Assembly: GCA_018716525.1 (NCBI GenBank)
Contig: DVJV01000122.1
Coordinates: 1-37,461, forward strand
DNA from: Candidatus Ventricola gallistercoris
GTDB lineage: Bacteria > Bacillota > Clostridia > Christensenellales > Aristaeellaceae
Length of the DNA: 37,461 nt
Direction of reading: 5' to 3'
The notes beneath the pieces were generated by a model, which was not told the DNA's origin, made no database searches, and saw only the letters and a list, made by a program, of their open reading frames with translations. A program made the position numbers and the translations under genes. Numbering within the stretch: position 1 is the first letter of the stretch; every line of letters begins with the position of its first letter. Below are positions 35,218-37,461 of this stretch, piece by piece.

Positions 35218-37296
35218 ATGCCCAGAGACCATGAATTGAAGATGGTTCGCAACATCGGTATCATGGCGCATATCGATGCCGGCAAGACGACCACGACCGA
35301 GCGCATCCTGTTCTACACGGGCAGGAACCGCAAGATCGGCGAGACGCATGAAGGCACCGCGACCATGGACTGGATGGCTCAGGAGCAGGAGCGCGGCATC
35401 ACCATCACGTCTGCCGCGACGACCTGCTACTGGAAGGACTATCGTCTCAACATCATCGACACCCCCGGCCACGTCGATTTCACCGTCGAGGTCGAGCGTT
35501 CCCTGCGCGTGCTGGACGGCTCTGTCGCCGTCTTCTGCGCCAAGGGCGGCGTCGAGCCCCAGTCTGAAACCGTGTGGCGCCAGGCCGAGCACTATCAGGT
35601 GCCGCGCATGGTGTACGTCAACAAGATGGACATCATGGGCGCCAACTTCTACCGCGTGGTGGACATGCTCCACGAGCGTCTGCACGCCAATGCGCACCCG
35701 ATTCAGCTGCCGATCGGCGCGGAGAGCGATTTCCGCGGCATCATCGACCTGCTGACCATGCGCGCCGAGGTCTACTACGATGACCTGGGCAAGGATTTCC
35801 GCGATGAGGACATCCCCGCCGACATGCTCGACGACGCCAAGCTCTATCGTGAGCAGCTCATCGAGGCGCTCGCCGACGTGGACGACACCATCATGGAGAA
35901 GTTCATGGAGGGCGAGGAGCCGACCGTCGATGAGATGAAGGCTGCCATCCGCAAGGGCACCATCGAGTGCAAGTTCTTTGCCGTGCTGTGCGGCACGTCC
36001 TACCGCAACAAGGGCGTGCAGCCGATGCTCGACGCTGTGGTGGCGTACATGCCCTCTCCGCTGGATATCCCGCCGGTCAAGGGCTTCGATCCGCACACCG
36101 ATGCCGAGATCGAGCGTCCCGCCAGCGACGATGCGCCCTTCTCTGCGCTCGCCTTCAAGATCATGACTGACCCGTTCGTCGGCAAGCTGACGTTCATCCG
36201 CGTGTACTCCGGCCACATCTCTTCGGGCTCCTACGTGCTCAACTCCACCAAGGGTAAGCGTGAGCGCATCGGCCGCCTGCTGCAGATGCACGCCAACGAG
36301 CGCAAGGAGATCACCGATGTGTACACCGGTGAGATCTGCGGCGTCGTGGGCTTCAAGGACACGACCACCGGCGACACGCTGTGCGACGACAAGAACCAGA
36401 TCATTCTGGAGAAGATGGAGTTCCCGGAGCCGGTTATCCAGGTTGCCATCGAGCCCAAGACCAAGGCGGGTCAGGAGAAGATGATCCTGGCGCTGCTGCG
36501 TCTGGCCGAGGAAGACCCCACCTTCAAGACCTACACCAACCAGGAGACGGGCCAGACGATCATCGCCGGCATGGGCGAGCTCCATCTGGAGATCATCGTC
36601 GACCGTCTGCTGCGCGAGTTCAAGGTCGAGGCGACCGTCGGCGCGCCGCAGGTTGCCTACCGTGAGACCATCCGCAAGGCGGCGAAGGCCGAGGGCCGCT
36701 ATGTCCGCCAGACCGGTGGTAACGGCCAGTACGGCCACTGCTGGATCGAGATCTCCCCGGTCGAGCCGGGCGAGGGCTACTCCTTCAGCAACGACACCGT
36801 CGGCGGCTCCATCCCCAAGGAGTTCATCGCCCCGATCGATGCCGGTATCCGCGAGGCCGCCAAGAACGGCCCGCTGGGCGGCTACGAGGTTGTGGACTTC
36901 CACGTCTCCGTGTACGACGGCTCCTACCACGATGTCGACTCCTCTGAAGTGGCGTTCAAGATCGCCGGTTCCATGGCCTTCAAGGCGGCTATCGCCAAGG
37001 CGGATCCGGTGCTGCTGGAGCCGATCATGAAGGTCGATGTCACCGTGCCGGAAGACTACATGGGCGACGTTATCGGCGACCTGAACTCCCGCCGCGGCCG
37101 CATCGAGGGCATGGATCACAACGGCACCACCGAGGAGATCCACGCCATGGTGCCGCTCTCCGAGATGTTTGGTTACTCCACCGCGCTGCGTTCCCGTACG
37201 CAGGGCCGTGGCGTGTACACCATGCAGCCCGAGCACTACGAGCCGGTGCCCAAGTCCATCCAGGAGAAGGTCTGCGGCACGAAGGCTGCCAAGTAA
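35218..37296 (+). CDS. fusA: Elongation factor G
   Basis: EF-G is the GTPase that drives ribosomal translocation. The 692-residue product is full length. The G motifs are intact: AHIDAGKT (17-24), DTPGH (81-85) and NKMD (135-138). Domain IV carries [12 protein letters not shown] and IAPIDAG. The frame is open upstream to 35182, but ATG 35218 follows AAGGAG and gives the usual [20 protein letters not shown]. It lies between rpsG and tuf as is standard. Confidence 0.98.
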   Translation: MPRDHELKMVRNIGIMAHIDAGKTTTTERILFYTGRNRKIGETHEGTATMDWMAQEQERGITITSAATTCYWKDYRLNIIDTPGHVDFTVEVERSLRVLDGSVAVFCAKGGVEPQSETVWRQAEHYQVPRMVYVNKMDIMGANFYRVVDMLHERLHANAHPIQLPIGAESDFRGIIDLLTMRAEVYYDDLGKDFRDEDIPADMLDDAKLYREQLIEALADVDDTIMEKFMEGEEPTVDEMKAAIRKGTIECKFFAVLCGTSYRNKGVQPMLDAVVAYMPSPLDIPPVKGFDPHTDAEIERPASDDAPFSALAFKIMTDPFVGKLTFIRVYSGHISSGSYVLNSTKGKRERIGRLLQMHANERKEITDVYTGEICGVVGFKDTTTGDTLCDDKNQIILEKMEFPEPVIQVAIEPKTKAGQEKMILALLRLAEEDPTFKTYTNQETGQTIIAGMGELHLEIIVDRLLREFKVEATVGAPQVAYRETIRKAAKAEGRYVRQTGGNGQYGHCWIEISPVEPGEGYSFSNDTVGGSIPKEFIAPIDAGIREAAKNGPLGGYEVVDFHVSVYDGSYHDVDSSEVAFKIAGSMAFKAAIAKADPVLLEPIMKVDVTVPEDYMGDVIGDLNSRRGRIEGMDHNGTTEEIHAMVPLSEMFGYSTALRSRTQGRGVYTMQPEHYEPVPKSIQEKVCGTKAAK

Positions 37297-37307
37297 CAAT
37301 ATGAATT

Positions 37308-37345
37308 GCGGGGGATTCCCGCGCGTTTGCCGCGCGGGAACCCGC
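37308..37345 (+). promoter_or_regulatory. Strong hairpin between fusA and tuf
   Basis: A 10-bp perfect stem TTCCCGCGCG/CGCGCGGGAA with loop TTTGC is extended by GCGGG/CCCGC across a three-base bulge, and is followed by TTTC. It could act as a partial terminator or an RNA-processing site between fusA and tuf. Confidence 0.55.
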
Positions 37346-37391
37346 TTTCAAATTCAGTCTGCCGGGATGACCGGCACATGGAGGAACAGTT

Positions 37392-37461
37392 ATGGCGAAG
37401 CAAAAGTTTGAGCGCAACAAGCCTCACGTAAACATCGGAACGATCGGCCACGTTGACCACG
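37392..37461 (+). CDS. tuf: Elongation factor Tu, 5' end only
   Basis: Only the first 23 codons fall in the window: [19 protein letters not shown], running into the HVDH of the GTP-binding loop. EF-Tu brings aminoacyl-tRNA to the ribosome. GGAGG precedes ATG 37392. The gene continues past the right edge. Confidence 0.95.
   Translation, partial: MAKQKFERNKPHVNIGTIGHVDH

Noticed and set aside
35146-37299. Minus-strand open frame (717 codons) opposite fusA
   Set aside because: Antisense shadow of the fusA codon pattern; the translation is rich in D/H/L/V/G repeats typical of reverse-complement reading.

Overview
The window is a 37.5 kb, GC-rich, almost entirely plus-strand stretch of a bacterial chromosome. 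Gene content and order (type Z zinc-binding S14, KOW protein between map and infA, L7Ae-like protein before rpsL, lysine made through the N-acetyl branch with DapH, a CotH-family protein, strong AGGAGG ribosome binding sites) point to Bacillota, most likely a high-GC gut-type member of the Clostridia. The exact taxon is inference. No tRNA, rRNA or CRISPR was seen.

Layout. (1) 1-840: a dispersed hairpin repeat, an intrinsic terminator, about 490 bp with no recognisable gene, then a consensus promoter (652-680) and a structured ~150 nt leader. (2) 841-16614: the S10-spc-alpha ribosomal block, rpsJ to rplQ, with secY, adk, map, a KOW protein, infA and rpoA in the usual order, closed by a terminator. 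(3) 16703-18157: a GuaA-like protein whose glutaminase active site and XMP-site signatures are missing. (4) 18190-18610: a larger copy of the hairpin repeat, in the same orientation as the copy at 1-127. (5) 18689-23101: a promoter, then an ATP-grasp protein overlapping a radical SAM protein, a DUF1015 protein and an aldose-epimerase-like protein, ending in a terminator. (6) 23258-29420: a purine cluster, purE-purM-purN-(GNAT protein)-purH-purD. (7) 29551-31834: dapA-dapB-dapH, overlapping or tightly spaced, for diaminopimelate/lysine and cell wall, followed by a membrane-anchored CotH-like protein. (8) 33534-37461: the str operon with its own promoter: L7Ae-like, rpsL, rpsG, fusA and the first codons of tuf.

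In many Bacillota the str genes lie directly upstream of rpsJ. Here they lie about 17 kb downstream of rplQ, so the two ribosomal operons are split and swapped in order.

Most unusual items: the degenerate GuaA paralogue; the modular repeat, whose copies differ by paired substitutions that keep stems intact; the rpsJ leader with two mutually exclusive hairpins; the long structured rpsL-rpsG gap; and the translationally coupled ATP-grasp/radical SAM pair. All calls come from reading the sequence; no database search was run.
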